64,000 bases of DNA from Cellulomonas sp. RIT-PI-Y (GTDB lineage: Bacteria > Actinomycetota > Actinomycetes > Actinomycetales > Cellulomonadaceae). The stretch is taken from positions 48,711 through 112,710 of the forward strand of contig NZ_JANZKP010000004.1 of NCBI RefSeq assembly GCF_025642745.1. The letters run 5' to 3'. Below are positions 7,610 through 17,195 of the stretch, in pieces. How positions within the stretch are numbered: position 1 is the stretch's first letter; every line of letters starts with the position of its first letter. The translations under genes and the position numbers were made by a program. The notes beneath the pieces were generated by a model. The model worked only from the letters and a program-made list of their open reading frames with translations, had not been told where the DNA came from and ran no database searches.

Positions 7610-9304
7610 ATGATCCACGGGTTCACCGCCGCACAGATCCGGGCCGCCGAGGAGCCGCTGCTCGCGGAGGGCCGGCCGTTGATGCAGCACGCCGCCTTCG
7701 GGTTGGCCGGTGCGGTGGCGGGTGAGCTCGCCGACCGCCGGGGGCGGTTGTCCGGGAGCGTGGTGGTGCTCCTGGTCGGGCCGGGCAACAACGGCGGGGA
7801 CACCCTGCACGCCGGGGCGCTGCTGGCCCGGCGCGGGGTCCGGGTGCTCGCGCTGTGCACCACCGCCGCGCCCCATGCCGAGGGCCTGGCGGCGCTGCGG
7901 CGGGCCGGTGGACGGGCGGTGCTGGTCACCGACGGGCTCGACCCGACGGGGTCCGCGGACGAGGACCGGCGGGTCGGCGGGGAAGCGGACGCGGGGGGTC
8001 CCGAGCCGATCGACGACGGGCGGCACCTGACCACCGCGGCGCTGCCGGACGACCGGCACCGGCGGGGGCGCCACGCCGCGCACCCCGTCCCCGACCTCCC
8101 CGCGCTCTGGGCCGGTGACGCCGCCGCGGAGGCAGCGACCGCCGACGCGATCCTGGACGGGCTGCTCGGCATCGGTGGCCGGGGCGCTCCGCGCGGGGTC
8201 GCCGCGGTGCTGACCACCGTGCTGGCGCAGACGCTCGGCGATCGGGGGATCGACGGTCCGCTGGTGGTCGCGGTGGACGTGCCCAGCGGGGTCGGGGTCG
8301 ACGACGGCGCCCTGCCGACCGAGGGATCGGTGCTGCCCGCGGACCTGACGGTGACCTTCGGCGGGGTCAAGGCCGGGCTGCTGCTGCCGCCGTCCAGTGC
8401 GGTCGCCGGGACGGTGTGGCCGGTCGATCTGGGACTGGGGCTCGACGACGAGCACGCGGCCGTGATCCGGCTCGACCCGGAGGACGTGGCCGCGCTCTGG
8501 CCGGTGCCGGGGCCAGGGGACCACAAGTACACCCGCGGGGTGCTGGGGGTTGTCGCGGGCACGGCGGCCTATCCCGGTGCGGCGGTGCTGACCGTGAGCG
8601 CGGCCGCCCGGGCCGGGGTCGGGATGATCCGCTACCAGGGACCGGAGCGGGTGGTCGACGCGGTGCTCGCCGCACGCCCGGAGGTGGTGCACGGGGCGGG
8701 CCGGGTCCAGGCGTGGCTGCTCGGCCCCGGGGTCGATCCCGGCGACGACGAGCAGGCCGGCCGGGTGCGGGAGTCGTTGGCGGCGGCGCTCGCGGCCGGG
8801 CAGCCCGCGGTGCTGGATGCGGGCGCGCTGGCGGTGCTGCCCGACCGGCTCGCGCCGTGGTGCGTCCTGACCCCGCACGCCGGGGAGCTGGCGACCCTGC
8901 TGGCCGCGCGGGGGGCGCATGTCGACCGGGCGGCGGTGGAGAGCGAGCCGCTGCGCTGGGCCCGTCGGGCGCACGAGCTGACCGGGGCGACCGTGCTGCT
9001 CAAGGGCGCGACGACCGTGGTGGTGGGCGCCCAGGGGGTGTGCTTCACCCAGGCCGACGCACCGGGGTGGCTCGCGACGGCCGGGTCGGGTGACGTGCTC
9101 GCCGGTCTGCTGGGCGCGCTGCTCGCCGGGCGTGCGGAGGAGGCGGTCGACGACCCGTCGGTGGTGGCGGCGTTGGCGGCGGTCGCGGCGCTGGTGCACG
9201 GGCGTGCCGCACGTCGGGCGAACCCGGGCGGCCCGGTGACCGCGATGGCCGTGGCGGAGGCGTTGCCGGCGACCGTGGCGGAGCTGCTGGCGGCGGCCGA
9301 GTGA
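7610..9304 (+). CDS. nnr: Bifunctional NAD(P)H-hydrate epimerase / ADP-dependent dehydratase
   Basis: Repairs hydrated NADH/NADPH. The N-terminal YjeF epimerase domain has MIHGFTAAQIRAAEE and the glycine-rich GPGNNGGDTLHAG near residue 57. The C-terminal ribokinase-like dehydratase domain (from about residue 295) has HKYTRGVLGVVAGT, DAGALAVLP, LTPHAGELATLL and the catalytic TAGSGDVLAGLLGAL near residue 485. The 564 residues are a little above typical length because of a low-complexity, charged insertion at about 105-165 inside the epimerase half. The ATG at 7610 is preferred over the GTG at 7586 since a -10-like CAGGAT lies 12 nt upstream. It heads the run toward alr and tsaE. Confidence 0.93.
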   Translation: MIHGFTAAQIRAAEEPLLAEGRPLMQHAAFGLAGAVAGELADRRGRLSGSVVVLLVGPGNNGGDTLHAGALLARRGVRVLALCTTAAPHAEGLAALRRAGGRAVLVTDGLDPTGSADEDRRVGGEADAGGPEPIDDGRHLTTAALPDDRHRRGRHAAHPVPDLPALWAGDAAAEAATADAILDGLLGIGGRGAPRGVAAVLTTVLAQTLGDRGIDGPLVVAVDVPSGVGVDDGALPTEGSVLPADLTVTFGGVKAGLLLPPSSAVAGTVWPVDLGLGLDDEHAAVIRLDPEDVAALWPVPGPGDHKYTRGVLGVVAGTAAYPGAAVLTVSAAARAGVGMIRYQGPERVVDAVLAARPEVVHGAGRVQAWLLGPGVDPGDDEQAGRVRESLAAALAAGQPAVLDAGALAVLPDRLAPWCVLTPHAGELATLLAARGAHVDRAAVESEPLRWARRAHELTGATVLLKGATTVVVGAQGVCFTQADAPGWLATAGSGDVLAGLLGALLAGRAEEAVDDPSVVAALAAVAALVHGRAARRANPGGPVTAMAVAEALPATVAELLAAAE

Positions 9305-9335
9305 TCGAGGGCCCGGGGCCGTCGGCGGTGGCGCG

Positions 9336-9968
9336 GTGACCGCGAACCCGGCCGAGCCGCTGCCCCGGGTGCTGCGCGAACGGGTGCAGGAGCTCCTCGA
9401 CACCGGCCGGCGCCGGGTCCTCGGCATCGCGGGAGCGCCGGGTGCGGGCAAGTCGACGCTGTCCGCAGCGCTGCTCGACGCCTTCCCGGCACAGTGCGTC
9501 GTGGTGCCGATGGACGGTTTCCACCTGGCGCAGTCCGAGCTGGAACGGATCGGGCGGGCCACCCGGAAGGGCGCACCGGACACCTTCGACGCGGCGGGGT
9601 ACGTGGCGTTGCTGCGGCGGCTGCGCGCCGCCGAGGAGACGGTGTACGCGCCGGAGTACCGGCGGGAGCTGCACAATCCGGTGGCCGGGGCGATCGCGGT
9701 GCCGGTGGACGTGCCCCTGGTGATCACCGAGGGGAACTACCTGTTGCTCGCGGACCACGGGTTCGCCCCGGTGCGCGGCCTGCTGGACGAGTGCTGGTTC
9801 GTGGACCTGGCCGAGGACGTGCGGATCGAGCGGCTGGTGCGGCGACATGTCGCCACGGGCAAGGCGCCCGAGGCCGCACGCGCCTGGACGCTGGGCCCGG
9901 ACCAGCGGAACGCGGACCTGGTCGCGGGGACGGCGGCACGCGCGGATCGACGGGTGCGTGTCGGTTGA
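9336..9968 (+). CDS. Nucleoside/nucleotide-type kinase (PanK/uridine kinase-like P-loop protein)
   Basis: A 210-residue P-loop phosphotransferase of the uridine kinase/PanK-related family. It shows LGIAGAPGAGKSTLSAALL (Walker A, residues ~33-42), VVPMDGFHLAQSELERIGR with the catalytic Asp, KGAPDTFDAAGY, YAPEYRRELHNPV and VITEGNYLLL. The MDGFHL...KGAPDTFD pattern is that of the family annotated as fructose-transport or nucleoside kinases (YggC/FrcK-like) rather than true CoaA, which is present at 1788-2744. The GTG start lies 32 nt after nnr. The substrate is unassigned. Confidence 0.8.
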   Translation: MTANPAEPLPRVLRERVQELLDTGRRRVLGIAGAPGAGKSTLSAALLDAFPAQCVVVPMDGFHLAQSELERIGRATRKGAPDTFDAAGYVALLRRLRAAEETVYAPEYRRELHNPVAGAIAVPVDVPLVITEGNYLLLADHGFAPVRGLLDECWFVDLAEDVRIERLVRRHVATGKAPEAARAWTLGPDQRNADLVAGTAARADRRVRVG

Positions 9969-10038
9969 ACCGCTCGGGGGCGCGCGGCCGGCGGGCGGAC
10001 CCGGCGACCCTGCCCGCGACAGGTGCGAAACTGTCCCG

Positions 10039-11202
10039 GTGAGCCTGTACCCCGCACGCGCCGTCGTGGACCTCGGCGCGATCCGCGCCAACGCGCGCAC
10101 GCTGTGCCGGATCGCCGACGGAGCCGCCGTGCTGGCGGTGGTGAAGGCGGACGCCTACGGACACGGTCTGGTCCCGGTGGCCCGGGCGGCGGTCGAGGGC
10201 GGCGCGACCTGGTTGGGGACCGCCCAGCTGACCGAGGCGCTGGCCCTGCGCGAGGCGGGTATCGATGCCCGGGTGCTGACCTGGCTGTACGCCCCGGGCG
10301 CCCCGCTGGAGCTGGCGGTGGCGGCGGACATCGACCTCGCGGTGGCCGCCCGGTGGGCGCTGGACGAGATCGCGGCGGCGGCCCGGTCGGCCGGACGGCC
10401 CGCTCGCGTGCACCTGAAGGTCGACACCGGGCTGGGCCGCAACGGACTGACCCCCGCGGAGCTGCCGCCGGTGCTGGACGCGGCGGCCGAGCTGCAGTCC
10501 GCGGGGCTGCTGCGGGTGGTCGGCGTGTTCAGCCACCTGGCGTTCGCGGACTCCCCGGGTCACCCGTCGTTGCAGCACCAGCTGAGCGTGCTGCACGAGT
10601 CGGTGGACGCCGCCCGGTCCCGGGGGATCGAACCGGAGCTGCGCCACATCGCCGCGTCCGCCGCCACGCTGACCGCCCCGGAGCTGCACCTGGACCTGGT
10701 CCGGCCGGGGCTGGCGCTCTACGGCCTGAGCCCGGTGCCGCAGGTCGGCGGACCGGAGGACTTCGGGCTGGTCCCGGCGATGACGCTGGAGGCCGAGCTC
10801 GCGACGGTGAAGCAGCTGCCCGCCGGGCACGGCGTGTCCTACGCGCACCACTACGTCACCCCGACGGCGACGACGGTGGGGGTGGTGCCGCTGGGCTACG
10901 GGGACGGCATCCCGCGGCACGCCTCCGGGGTCGACGGTGCGCCCGGTGCGCCGATCGGCAGCGCGGGCCGGGCGCTGGCGATCGCCGGACGGGTCTGCAT
11001 GGACCAGTTCATGGTCGACCTCGGACCCGAGGCGGTCGAGGTCGCCGGTGACCGGGTGGTGCTGTTCGGTGCGGGCGGACCGTCCGCCGAGGACTGGGCG
11101 CGCGCGGCGGGCACCATCAGCTATGAGATCGTGACCCGGCTCGGGGCCAGGGTCCCCCGGGTGTACGTCGACCATGACGACGCAGGGAAGGACCACCGAT
11201 GA
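10039..11202 (+). CDS. alr: Alanine racemase
   Basis: A PLP enzyme that makes D-alanine for peptidoglycan. The 387 residues match the family. The PLP lysine lies in VVKADAYGHGLVPVA (Lys36), the second catalytic base Tyr is in GVSYAHHY (about residue 268), and LGYGDGIPRHASG and GRVCMDQFMVDLG are conserved. The GTG at 10039 is chosen because VSLYPARAVVDLGAIRAN is where homology begins; the longer frame runs inside the previous gene. The stop overlaps the tsaE ATG by 4 nt, so alr, tsaE, tsaB and rimI form one operon. Confidence 0.96.
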   Translation: MSLYPARAVVDLGAIRANARTLCRIADGAAVLAVVKADAYGHGLVPVARAAVEGGATWLGTAQLTEALALREAGIDARVLTWLYAPGAPLELAVAADIDLAVAARWALDEIAAAARSAGRPARVHLKVDTGLGRNGLTPAELPPVLDAAAELQSAGLLRVVGVFSHLAFADSPGHPSLQHQLSVLHESVDAARSRGIEPELRHIAASAATLTAPELHLDLVRPGLALYGLSPVPQVGGPEDFGLVPAMTLEAELATVKQLPAGHGVSYAHHYVTPTATTVGVVPLGYGDGIPRHASGVDGAPGAPIGSAGRALAIAGRVCMDQFMVDLGPEAVEVAGDRVVLFGAGGPSAEDWARAAGTISYEIVTRLGARVPRVYVDHDDAGKDHR

Positions 11203-11696
11203 CCACACTCGAGCTGCCGGACGCGGACAGCACCCGGGCCTACGGCGAGGCGCTCGCCGGGCTGCTGCGCGCGGGCGACCTGCTGGTGCTGACCGGTGAC
11301 CTGGGAGCGGGGAAGACCACGCTGACCCAGGGGATCGGCACCGGCCTGGACGTGCGCGGCACGGTGGCCTCGCCCACCTTCATCATCGCCCGGGTGCACC
11401 CGTCGCTGGCCGACGGCCCGGCGCTGGTGCACGTGGATGCCTACCGCCTCGGGTCGCTGGACGAGGTGGACGCGCTCGACCTGGACACCTCGCTGGAGGA
11501 GTCGGTCACCGTGGTCGAGTGGGGCGAGGGGCTGGTGGAGCAGCTCGCGCAGGACCGGCTGGAGATCGCCCTGCGCCGTCCGCACGGCGGCGACCCGCTG
11601 GCCGAGGACGCCTCGGCGGGGACCCGGCAGCTGACCATCACCGCGGTGGGCGAGCGCTGGCGCGACGTCCCGCTGCCCACCATCCCGACGGTCTGA
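11199..11696 (+). CDS. tsaE: tRNA t6A biosynthesis ATPase TsaE
   Basis: The ATPase partner of TsaB/TsaD that is needed for multiple turnovers of N6-threonylcarbamoyl transfer to A37 of ANN-decoding tRNAs. Its 165 residues include Walker A TGDLGAGKTTLTQGI (33-46), SPTFIIARVH and the HVDAYRLGSLDEVDAL segment with the YjeE-type Walker B region, then VTVVEWGEGL. It has a 4-nt ATGA overlap with alr and a 10-nt gap to tsaB. The alr-tsaE order is the classic actinobacterial one. Confidence 0.95.
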   Translation: MTTLELPDADSTRAYGEALAGLLRAGDLLVLTGDLGAGKTTLTQGIGTGLDVRGTVASPTFIIARVHPSLADGPALVHVDAYRLGSLDEVDALDLDTSLEESVTVVEWGEGLVEQLAQDRLEIALRRPHGGDPLAEDASAGTRQLTITAVGERWRDVPLPTIPTV

Positions 11697-11706
11697 GGAG
11701 ACCCCC

Positions 11707-12405
11707 GTGCCGCTGCTCGCCCTGGACACCTCGTCCGCCGCCTCCGCCGCCGTGGTCGCCGACGACGGCCGCACCCTGGCCACCCGTTCCTCCGGTGAGC
11801 CCCGCCGCCACGCGGAGCTGCTCACCCCGCTGATCGAGTCCGTGCTGACCGAGGCCGGGGTGGACCGGACGGAGCTGACCGGCGTCGTCGCCGGCACCGG
11901 TCCGGCACCCTTCACCGGGCTGCGGGTCGGCCTGGTCACCGCCCGGACCCTCGGCCTCGCGCTGGACATCCCGGTGTACGGGGTGTCGTCGCTGGACGCG
12001 CTGGCGCTGGCCGCGGTCGACGGACCGCAGGAGGTGCTGGTCGTCACCGACGCCCGTCGCAAGGAGGTCTACTGGGCGCGTTACCGCGCGGTGGTGGGCT
12101 CGGTGGAGCTGGTCGACGGTCCGGGGGTCGACACCCCGGCGGCGGTCGCCGGACGGGTCGGGGACGCGCTGGTCGTCGGGCCGGGCACGTCGCTGTACCC
12201 GGACCTGCTGACCGCGGGCGCCGAGCTGCCCGAGCTGGACCCGGCCGATCTGGCCCGGGTCGCGCTGGCCCGGTTGGCGGAGGGGGCCGCGGCGACCGCG
12301 GATCTGCCGTTGCCGGAGGGCGCCGTGCAGCTGCCGACCGAGCCGCTGTACCTGCGCCGGCCGGACGCGGTCGCCTCGGTGTCGGCCAAGCGGGCCACCG
12401 CGTGA
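11707..12405 (+). CDS. tsaB: tRNA t6A biosynthesis scaffold protein TsaB
   Basis: An inactive ASKHA-fold paralogue of TsaD that scaffolds the threonylcarbamoyl transferase complex. Its 232 residues include LLALDTSSAASAAVV at the N-terminus, RRHAELLTPLIESVL, GPAPFTGLRVGLVTARTLGLAL and DARRKEVYWARY, all characteristic. GAGGAG lies just before the GTG start at 11707. The stop overlaps the rimI GTG (GTGA). Confidence 0.94.
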   Translation: MPLLALDTSSAASAAVVADDGRTLATRSSGEPRRHAELLTPLIESVLTEAGVDRTELTGVVAGTGPAPFTGLRVGLVTARTLGLALDIPVYGVSSLDALALAAVDGPQEVLVVTDARRKEVYWARYRAVVGSVELVDGPGVDTPAAVAGRVGDALVVGPGTSLYPDLLTAGAELPELDPADLARVALARLAEGAAATADLPLPEGAVQLPTEPLYLRRPDAVASVSAKRATA

Positions 12406-12875
12406 CGGTCACCCTCCGGGGGCTGACGGCCGGCGACCTGGACGTCCTGGTCGAGCTGGAGCGGGTGCTGTTCGGCGCGGGGGCCTGGTCCCGGCAGTCG
12501 TTGGCGGAGGAGATCGACGGCCCGGGGCGCTGGTACGTCGGCGCGGAGGTCGCCGGTGAGCTGGTCGGGTACGCCGGGCTCTGGTTCGACGGCGACGACT
12601 GCCAGGTGATGACGATCGGCACCCGCCCGCAGGAACAGGGGCAGGGGGTCGGCCGGATCCTGCTGGACGCCCTGCTGGGCCGGGCACGCGAGCTGGGCGC
12701 CGGGTCGATGTTCCTGGAGGTCCGGGTGGACAACGGTCCCGCGCTGGCGCTGTACCGCCGGGCCGGGTTCGAGCAGCTCGGACTGCGGAAGCGGTACTAC
12801 CAGCCGGAGAACGTCGACGCGTGGACCATGCGCAAGGACCTCACGCGGAACGGCCCGGTCACCGCGGAGCAGTGA
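12402..12875 (+). CDS. rimI: Ribosomal-protein-S18-alanine N-acetyltransferase (GNAT)
   Basis: A 157-residue GNAT acetyltransferase. It has the acetyl-CoA binding pattern MTIGTRPQEQGQGVGRILL (Q-x-x-G-x-G form) near residue 70, and FLEVRVDNGPALALYRRAGFEQLGLRKRYY, the RimI signature. It starts with GTG overlapping the tsaB stop. RimI is commonly embedded between tsaB and tsaD in bacteria, which supports the name over a generic GNAT. tsaD follows only after an inserted opposite-strand nitroreductase. Confidence 0.9.
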   Translation: MTVTLRGLTAGDLDVLVELERVLFGAGAWSRQSLAEEIDGPGRWYVGAEVAGELVGYAGLWFDGDDCQVMTIGTRPQEQGQGVGRILLDALLGRARELGAGSMFLEVRVDNGPALALYRRAGFEQLGLRKRYYQPENVDAWTMRKDLTRNGPVTAEQ

Positions 12876-12899
12876 CCGGGCCGGATCGAGCGGGGGCGC

Positions 12900-13535
12900 T
12901 CAGACCGCCTGCGCGACGTCCTCGAAGTCGAGCCGGGTCTGCCGCGGCCAGGAGGCCGGCATGCCGAAGTCCTCGACGTCCTCCGGCGCGTGGCCGACGT
13001 TGAGCACGGCCAGCGCGCGCCAGGCGGTCCCGGCGAAGAACTCGGTGTCCACCCCGGCGGCGTCGAAGCCGGTCATCGGGCCGACCTGCAGGCCCTCGGC
13101 GCGCAGGCCGAGAATGAAGTAGCCGAGCTGCAGGAAGGCGTTGTCCCGGGCCATCGCGGTGCGGGCGGCCTCGTTCGGGTGCAGGTTGTCCCGGACGCCG
13201 GGCATGTGCGGGGCCAGGCGGGGCATGTTCTCGTGGAAGTCCACGTCGGCGGCGACCACGATCGACAGCGGCGCACGCTCGGTCTTGGCCTTGTTGCCGT
13301 CGGCCATGTGGGAGACCAGGCGCTCGCGGCCGGCCGGGGTGCGGACCAGCAGCAGACGCAGCGGCAGCGAGTTCATGGCGGTCGGGCCCCAGCGGACCAC
13401 GTCCCAGACCGCGCGGATCTGCTCGTCGGTGACCTCGCCCTCGGCGAAGGTGTTGACGGTCCGCGCGGAGCGGAACAGGAGGTCGGTGACCTCGTCCGGC
13501 ACAAGGGCGGAGGAGGCAGCGGTGTCAGTGGTCAT
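12900..13535 (-). CDS. Nitroreductase family protein, malonic semialdehyde reductase RutE-like
   Basis: An FMN-dependent nitroreductase-fold enzyme of about 211 residues. Features include LLFRSARTVNTFAEGEVTDEQIRAVWDVVRWGPTAMNSLPLRLLLVR, with the RutE/HadB pattern RT-x-N-x-F and WGPT-x-x-N, and GYFILGLRAEGLQVGPMTGFD. RutE relatives reduce 3-hydroxypropionate-semialdehyde-type products of pyrimidine breakdown, but no other rut gene is nearby, so the substrate is uncertain. The ATG at 13535 is chosen; an in-frame ATG at 13568 would add 11 residues and neither has a clear Shine-Dalgarno. It sits inverted between rimI and tsaD, interrupting a normally continuous operon. Confidence 0.8.
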   Translation of the reverse strand: MTTDTAASSALVPDEVTDLLFRSARTVNTFAEGEVTDEQIRAVWDVVRWGPTAMNSLPLRLLLVRTPAGRERLVSHMADGNKAKTERAPLSIVVAADVDFHENMPRLAPHMPGVRDNLHPNEAARTAMARDNAFLQLGYFILGLRAEGLQVGPMTGFDAAGVDTEFFAGTAWRALAVLNVGHAPEDVEDFGMPASWPRQTRLDFEDVAQAV

Positions 13536-13611
13536 ACCGTGCTGAACGGCGGGAGAAACGTGCGGCATTCCAGATCGTTGCCGTGAGCACCGTCACAACC
13601 GGGCTCCGGCT

Positions 13612-13623
13612 TATCCTGTCCCC
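13612..13623 (+). promoter_or_regulatory. Predicted leaderless promoter (-10) of tsaD
   Basis: TATCCT at 13612-13617 lies 12 nt before the tsaD ATG at 13624 with no Shine-Dalgarno between. It gives tsaD its own promoter after the inverted nitroreductase gene separates it from rimI. Confidence 0.5.
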
Positions 13624-14682
<1,059 letters not shown>

Positions 14683-14686
14683 CCGG

Positions 14687-15823
14687 CTACAGCGGCCGAC
14701 CCGCCCGCATCTCCGCCACCAGCGACGCCACCACCGCGTCCAGTTCGCCCCCGTGCCGTCGGGCCACGGCCCGCTGGCGCTGGTAGGACGCGCCCTTGCG
14801 CAGGATGACCCGGACGGACTCCAGCTCGGCGGAGCAGCCCAGGCGCTCGGCGACCGGGGCCAGGTCGGTGAGCAGGCGGGCGACCGCGTCGGTGACCAGT
14901 TCCTCGTCCCCGGCGGCGTTGGTGATGATGATCGCGTCCATCCCGTACCGGGCCGAGCGCCACTTGTTCTCCTGGGCGAACCACGGCGGCACGGTGGGCA
15001 GGGCCTCGCCCCGGTCCAGCAGGGTGGAGAAGTGCTCCACCAGGCAGTGGGTCAGGGCGGCCAGCGCGGTCACCTCCAGCAGGGTGGGCGCGCCGTCGCA
15101 GATCCGGGCCTCGATGGTGCCGAACCGGGGGGAGGGGCGCACGTCCCAGCGCACCTCGTCGAAGGCGTCGATCACACCGGTGTGCAGCATGTCGCCGACG
15201 TAGGCCTCTAACTCGTCCCAGCGCTCGAACTGGAACGGCAGCCCGGCGGTGGGCAGCTGCTGGAACATCAGGGCCCGGTTGGAGGCGTAGCCGGTGTCCT
15301 TGCCGCCCCAGAACGGACTGGACGCGGACAGCGACTGCAGGTGGGCGAAGGTGGTCAGCAGCGCGCGGGAGATCGGCAGCACCTTGTCCCGGTCCTCGAT
15401 GCCGACGTGCACGTGCACGCCGTAGATCAGCATCTGCCGGCCCCACCACTGGGTGCGGTCGATCAAGGTGGCGTAGCGCTGCTTGTCGGTGACCTTCTGC
15501 TGGGCCCACCGGGCGAACGGGTGGGTGCCGGCACTGATCAGCTCGACCCGGAGCGGGTCGGTCAGGGCGCGCACCCGTTCGATGGCCCGGGACAGGTCGG
15601 CGCCGGCCTCGCCCACGGTGCGGCAGACACCGGAGACCACCTCGACCGTGTTGAGCAGGAGCTCCTGCTTGATCGCCGGGTCGTCGTCGCCGATCGCGTC
15701 CAGCACGGTGCGGGCGACCTGGCGCAGATCGCCGGAGTCGGCGTCCACCAGCGCGAGCTCCCACTCGATGCCGACGGTCGACCGCTCCGAGCGGGCGAAG
15801 TCCAGGCGCGCGGGGGAGGCCAT
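14687..15823 (-). CDS. Carboxylate-amine ligase (GCS2 / YbdK-like glutamate--cysteine ligase family)
   Basis: A 378-residue GCS2-family ATP-grasp-like ligase. The N-terminus RSERSTVGIEWELALVD is the family signature, followed by LLLNTVEVVSGVC, SAGTHPFARW, QMLIYGVHVHVGIEDRD and the RFGTIEARICDG motif. E. coli YbdK has weak gamma-glutamylcysteine ligase activity; actinobacterial members are usually annotated glutamate--cysteine ligase, but since actinobacteria typically make mycothiol rather than glutathione the physiological product is uncertain. The ATG overlaps the stop of the upstream methyltransferase gene (ATGA), indicating coupling. Confidence 0.85.
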   Translation of the reverse strand: MASPARLDFARSERSTVGIEWELALVDADSGDLRQVARTVLDAIGDDDPAIKQELLLNTVEVVSGVCRTVGEAGADLSRAIERVRALTDPLRVELISAGTHPFARWAQQKVTDKQRYATLIDRTQWWGRQMLIYGVHVHVGIEDRDKVLPISRALLTTFAHLQSLSASSPFWGGKDTGYASNRALMFQQLPTAGLPFQFERWDELEAYVGDMLHTGVIDAFDEVRWDVRPSPRFGTIEARICDGAPTLLEVTALAALTHCLVEHFSTLLDRGEALPTVPPWFAQENKWRSARYGMDAIIITNAAGDEELVTDAVARLLTDLAPVAERLGCSAELESVRVILRKGASYQRQRAVARRHGGELDAVVASLVAEMRAGRPL

Positions 15824-17007
15824 CAGGCCACCGGCTCCACGACGAGGATCCGCTGTTGCCCGGCGACCCGGGTCAGCACCAGGGTGGTCTCGGCGTCGCC
15901 GCGCAGGTCGAGCTGACGGCGGAGCTGCTCCGGCACCACGGCGGTGCCGCGCTTCTTGATGGTGGCGATGCCGACGTTCCGCTCGCGCAGGTAGGACTTC
16001 AGCCGCTTCAGCCCGAAGGGCAGGGAGTCGAGCACGCGGTAGGGCGTGCCGAAGGCGCTGGGGTGCAGGACGTCGGAGGTCACGTAGGCGATGGTGGGGT
16101 CCACCAGGCGCCCTCGCACCTCGGCGGCGACCTCGGCCACCAGCCCGGCCCGGATCACGGCGCCGTCCGGCTCGTAGAGGTAGCCGCCGACCGCGCCGAC
16201 CTCGGCGACCGCGCCGGTGTCCCGCAGCTCGGCGGACCGCCCCGCGGCGTCCAGCAGCAGCGCGGAGCGTCCGGGTCCGTCGGGGGCCAGGGCTCCGAAC
16301 CAGAGGCCGAGCTCGACCACGTCGCCGTCCACCGACACCCACTGCGCCTCGGCGTCCTCGGGCAGGGCGGAGTGCGGGATGCCGGGGCCGAGCTTCATGC
16401 CGAGTGCCGGGACCCGGTCGCGCAGTGCGAGCACGTCGTCCAGCGGCGGGGTGTAGGCCGCCGGGTCGTGGCGGCGGGCACCGGAGCCGGTGCGGCGGGC
16501 CGGGTCGGCGTAGATCCCGTCCACTCCCTCGGCGGCGAAGTCCACGGCGAGGCCGTCCCCGTGCCGGACCGCCGCCTCGGGGAAGTGCCGCAGGTTCACC
16601 GTGGCCAGTGCCGCCGTCGTCTCGTCGGCGTCGACCGCGAGCACGGACAGCCCGACCCCGGCCAGCGTGATCGCGTCCGCACCGAGCCCGCAGGTGATGT
16701 CCGCGACCCGGGTGACGCCCGCGGACCGATAGCGACGGGCGTGCCGGGCGGCGACCACCAGGCGGGTGGCCTGCTCCAGACCGGCGGGGGTGAACAGCAT
16801 GCCGTCGGCGAACTCGCCCAGCTTGTCGTGCGCCTTGGCGCGCAGCCGGGACTGGGTCAGGGCGGCTGCCACCAGGTCGGCGTCGAAGCCGTCCTTCCGC
16901 AGGCGCTCGGACAGCGCCATCGCGGCGTCTGCGTCATAGGGCGGCAGGGCGGACAGCAGGGCCCACCCCTCCGGGCTGAGCAGCTTGGCGAGACCGACCG
17001 CGTCCAT
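15823..17007 (-). CDS. SAM-dependent methyltransferase with THUMP-like C-terminal domain
   Basis: A 394-residue class I methyltransferase. The SAM-binding motif is VADITCGLGADAITLAGVGLSVLAVDADE (about 105-135), then a Rossmann acidic loop, and DGIYADPARRTG in the position of the catalytic N/D-P-P-x motif (DPAR). The C-terminal ~80 residues (RLKSYLRERNVGIATIKKRGTAVVPEQLRRQL) match the THUMP-like domain found after such methyltransferases in actinobacteria. The target is unknown, perhaps tRNA or rRNA. The ATG at 17007 is used because GAGGA lies just upstream; the first CIRCE of groES begins 27 bp further on. Coupled to the following ligase gene. Confidence 0.8.
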   Translation of the reverse strand: MDAVGLAKLLSPEGWALLSALPPYDADAAMALSERLRKDGFDADLVAAALTQSRLRAKAHDKLGEFADGMLFTPAGLEQATRLVVAARHARRYRSAGVTRVADITCGLGADAITLAGVGLSVLAVDADETTAALATVNLRHFPEAAVRHGDGLAVDFAAEGVDGIYADPARRTGSGARRHDPAAYTPPLDDVLALRDRVPALGMKLGPGIPHSALPEDAEAQWVSVDGDVVELGLWFGALAPDGPGRSALLLDAAGRSAELRDTGAVAEVGAVGGYLYEPDGAVIRAGLVAEVAAEVRGRLVDPTIAYVTSDVLHPSAFGTPYRVLDSLPFGLKRLKSYLRERNVGIATIKKRGTAVVPEQLRRQLDLRGDAETTLVLTRVAGQQRILVVEPVA

Positions 17008-17033
17008 CCGGCGATCCTCGCACGCCCCGGTCG

Positions 17034-17060
17034 CTGGCACTCGCCTTGACCGAGTGCTAA
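17034..17060 (+). promoter_or_regulatory. CIRCE operator 1 (HrcA site) of groES
   Basis: CTGGCACTC (17034-17042), a 9-nt spacer, then GAGTGCTAA (17052-17060) matches TTAGCACTC-N9-GAGTGCTAA with two mismatches in the left arm. The groES -35 hexamer TTGACC (17046-17051) lies inside the N9 spacer, so HrcA binding would directly block sigma contact. Confidence 0.85.
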
Positions 17061-17074
17061 CGGCTTCCTACAGT
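17046..17074 (+). promoter_or_regulatory. groES promoter
   Basis: TTGACC (17046-17051) and TACAGT (17069-17074) are separated by exactly 17 nt, a near-consensus housekeeping sigma promoter. The predicted start is near 17081, inside the second CIRCE, leaving a leader of about 115 nt before groES. Confidence 0.8.
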
Positions 17075-17079
17075 GACGG

Positions 17080-17106
17080 TTGGCACTCCTCCTGCAGGAG
17101 TGCCGA
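17080..17106 (+). promoter_or_regulatory. CIRCE operator 2 (HrcA site) of groES
   Basis: TTGGCACTC (17080-17088), a 9-nt spacer, then GAGTGCCGA (17098-17106). It covers the predicted transcription start. With operator 1 it brackets the promoter, 46 bp from start to start. Confidence 0.85.
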
Positions 17107-17195
17107 GCCCGTACGACTGCCGGCACCCGCGACGACGGCCGGTCGTTCGGTTTTCCTGAACAGGCAAACTCACAAGCGAGAAGGGGAGGTCCGCT

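Noticed and set aside
9336..9968. Second pantothenate kinase
   Set aside because: The P-loop kinase motif order (MDGFHL, KGAPDTFD) is that of the nucleoside/fructose-type kinase relatives and a clear CoaA is already present.
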